Shown in pieces: positions 5,076-6,799 of a stretch of 6,799 nucleotides of DNA. Position 1 is the first letter of the stretch; each line of letters starts with the position of its first letter. Origin of the DNA: Lentisphaeria bacterium UBA1784 (GTDB lineage: Bacteria > Verrucomicrobiota > Lentisphaeria > Victivallales > Victivallaceae); NCBI GenBank assembly GCA_002315455.1, contig DCGG01000100.1, positions 1-6,799 on the forward strand, written 5' to 3'. Under the pieces are notes generated by a model. It searched no databases, was not told the origin of the DNA, and worked only from the letters and a program-made list of their open reading frames with translations. The position numbers and the translations under genes were made by a program.

Positions 5076-6799
5076 ATGGCTAAACTGGAACATATTCGCA
5101 ACTTCTGCATCATCGCCCACATCGACCACGGCAAGTCCACTCTCGCCGACCGGATGCTGGAGATCACCGGTACCGTGGCGGTCCGGGATCTCACCGATCA
5201 ATTGCTGGACGGCATGGACCTCGAGCGGGAACGGGGCATCACCATCAAATCCCACCCGGTCCGCATGCACTACGATCCGGGCGACGGCATCACCTACGAA
5301 CTGAACCTCATCGACACCCCCGGACACGTGGACTTCGCCTACGAAGTCAGCCGGAGCCTCAGCGCCTGTGAAGGTGCCGTCCTTCTGATCGATGCGACCC
5401 AGGGGGTTCAGGCGCAGACCGTGGCCAACGTGAACCTCGCCCTCCGGGAAAACCTCAAGATCATCCCCGTCATCAACAAGATCGACCTCCCCGCCGCAAA
5501 CCTCCCCCTCTGCTACGAGCAGATGGAGGAGATTCTTGCTCTGCCCAGGGAGGAGGCCCTCATGGTCAGCGGCAAGACCGGCGAAGGCGTCAGAGAACTG
5601 CTGGCGGAAGTGATCCGGCGCATCCCCCATCCCACCGAGAGCGACGAGCAGGGCTCCGCCGCGTTGATTTTCGACTCCCAATACGATGCCTTCCGAGGAG
5701 TGGTCAGTTTTCTCCGGGTGCGCCGCGGGACCTTCCGCCGCGGCACCAAGATCCGCATGATGAGCAACGGCATCGAGAGCGAACTCAAGGAGGTGGGCTT
5801 CTTCAGTCCCTCCATGCGCGCCGACGAGGAACTTTCCGCCGGAAGCGTGGGATACGTGATCCCCAACCTGAAAAGTCCCGCCGACACCCGCATCGGCGAT
5901 ACCGTGACCGACATCCAGAATCGCTGTGCCGAACCGCTCCCCGGATTTCAGGAGGTGCGGCCCATGGTGTTCAGCGGGATCTATCCCATCGACACCGCCG
6001 ACTACGACCAGCTGAAGGCCAGTATGGCGAAACTTCAGCTCAACGACGCCGCGTTCCTCTATCAAGCGGAGAGTTCGGCGGCGCTGGGCTTCGGGTTCCG
6101 CTGCGGATTCCTCGGACTGCTCCACATGGAGATCATTCAGGAACGGCTCCGGCGGGAATACAACATGGACATCATCACCACCTATCCTTCGGTGATCTAC
6201 CACGTTTACATGAAGTCCGGCGAGATGCTCAACATCGACAACCCGGTCTTCCTGCCGGACCCCTCCGGCATCGACCGCATCGAGGAGCCTTTCATCACCT
6301 GCCGCCTCATGACCCCCAATGCCTACATCGGCGACCTGATGAACCTCGTCATGAGCAAGCGGGGCATCTGTACCGGAACGCAGGGCGTGGACGCCGGCCA
6401 CGTGATCATTGTGGCGGAGATACCCATGCACGAGATCCTCATTGACTTCCACGACAAACTGAAGTCCATCACCCGAGGCTACGGCAGCATGGACTACGAA
6501 CCCTGCGACTACCGGGCCGGGAAACTGGTCAAGATGGACATCCTCGTCAACGGTGAACCGGTGGACGCCTTCAGTTCCATCGTTCACGCCGACATGGCCT
6601 ACGAGCGGGGCCGTCAGATTGCGGAACGGCTGAAGGATGCCATCCCGCCCCAGATGTTCCAGATCGCGGTGCAGGCTGCCATCGGCGGCAAGGTCATCGC
6701 CCGGGAGACCATCCGCCAGTTGCGGAAGAACGTGCTTGCCAAGTGCTACGGCGGCGACATCTCCCGGAAACGCAAGTTGCTGGAGAAGCAGAAGGAAGG
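5076..6799 (+). CDS. lepA: Elongation factor 4 (LepA), 3' end missing
   Basis: 574 codons from ATG 5076, cut by the window edge. LepA is a ribosome-associated translational GTPase that binds the elongating or initiating ribosome and affects translation under stress; its exact job is still debated. The GTPase domain shows AHIDHGKST (14-22), RGITI (53-57), DTPGH (80-84), NKID (134-137) and an S-G-K at 165-167 where most family members have S-A-K. The EF-G-like domains follow, with G-F-G-F-R-C-G-F-L-G-L-L-H and the LepA-specific C-terminal segment ending YGGDISRKRKLLEKQKE. About 25-30 residues should remain outside, by comparison with the usual length near 600. The ATG is fixed by the conserved I-R-N-F-x-I-I-A-H-I-D-H opening. 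The ribosome site is weak (AGG at 5067-5069). Residues S-H-P-V-R-M after RGITIK recall PVC-group sequences, a hint rather than proof. Confidence 0.97.
   Translation, partial: MAKLEHIRNFCIIAHIDHGKSTLADRMLEITGTVAVRDLTDQLLDGMDLERERGITIKSHPVRMHYDPGDGITYELNLIDTPGHVDFAYEVSRSLSACEGAVLLIDATQGVQAQTVANVNLALRENLKIIPVINKIDLPAANLPLCYEQMEEILALPREEALMVSGKTGEGVRELLAEVIRRIPHPTESDEQGSAALIFDSQYDAFRGVVSFLRVRRGTFRRGTKIRMMSNGIESELKEVGFFSPSMRADEELSAGSVGYVIPNLKSPADTRIGDTVTDIQNRCAEPLPGFQEVRPMVFSGIYPIDTADYDQLKASMAKLQLNDAAFLYQAESSAALGFGFRCGFLGLLHMEIIQERLRREYNMDIITTYPSVIYHVYMKSGEMLNIDNPVFLPDPSGIDRIEEPFITCRLMTPNAYIGDLMNLVMSKRGICTGTQGVDAGHVIIVAEIPMHEILIDFHDKLKSITRGYGSMDYEPCDYRAGKLVKMDILVNGEPVDAFSSIVHADMAYERGRQIAERLKDAIPPQMFQIAVQAAIGGKVIARETIRQLRKNVLAKCYGGDISRKRKLLEKQKE

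Noticed and set aside
4678..5304. Plus-strand 208-codon frame running from inside wbuC into lepA
   Set aside because: It is antisense to the cupin gene and out of frame with lepA, and it shows no motif.
5031..6587. Long minus-strand open frame (518 codons) opposite lepA
   Set aside because: lepA is certain on the plus strand, and the antisense product is a His/Val/Asp-rich low-order sequence typical of a shadow frame.
1..6799. CRISPR array, transposon ends, tRNA genes or a defence/phage cassette
   Set aside because: No regularly spaced repeats, transposase motifs, long terminal repeats or tRNA-like folds were seen on either strand. The genes are ordinary chromosomal types.

Overview
The window reads as chromosomal DNA from a high-GC, carbohydrate-degrading bacterium. 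The best guess is a member of the Lentisphaerota (Victivallales-like, PVC superphylum). This rests on the LepA sequence style, a PL11-like secreted protein beside a GH3 glycosidase, and a small protein combining an AIDA-type adhesin repeat with FG-GAP blades. No 16S or other decisive taxonomic marker is present, so the assignment is an inference.

Layout from left to right: (1) the 5' part of a minus-strand gene for a secreted beta-propeller protein resembling rhamnogalacturonan lyases, running off the left edge; (2) an AT-rich divergent intergenic region; (3) a plus-strand GH3 beta-glycosidase with a PA14-like insert and a C-terminal fibronectin-III-like domain; (4) a minus-strand remnant of an FG-GAP protein C-terminus; (5) a minus-strand gene for a 200-residue FG-GAP/VCBS protein with its own promoter, Shine-Dalgarno and terminator but no ATG at the expected place; (6) a minus-strand WbuC-family cupin with a good promoter and a terminator; (7) a divergent plus-strand lepA (elongation factor 4), cut by the right edge about 25-30 codons before its end.

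The first two genes diverge from one control region. They make sense as a glycan-use pair: a secreted polysaccharide-binding or -cleaving protein and a glycosidase without a signal peptide that would finish oligosaccharides inside the cell. The other genes look like independent single-gene units. Promoter-like sequences can be drawn before four of the five genes. Three share the -10 hexamer TATATT, and two of those also share the -35 TTGCAA with a 16-base spacer.

I see no CRISPR array, transposase, tRNA or rRNA, and nothing that looks like a new multi-gene system. The points most worth checking are the missing start codon of the FG-GAP gene, the decayed FG-GAP fragment beside it, the His-to-Gln change in the cupin metal site, and the two symmetric sites in the wbuC-lepA intergenic region.
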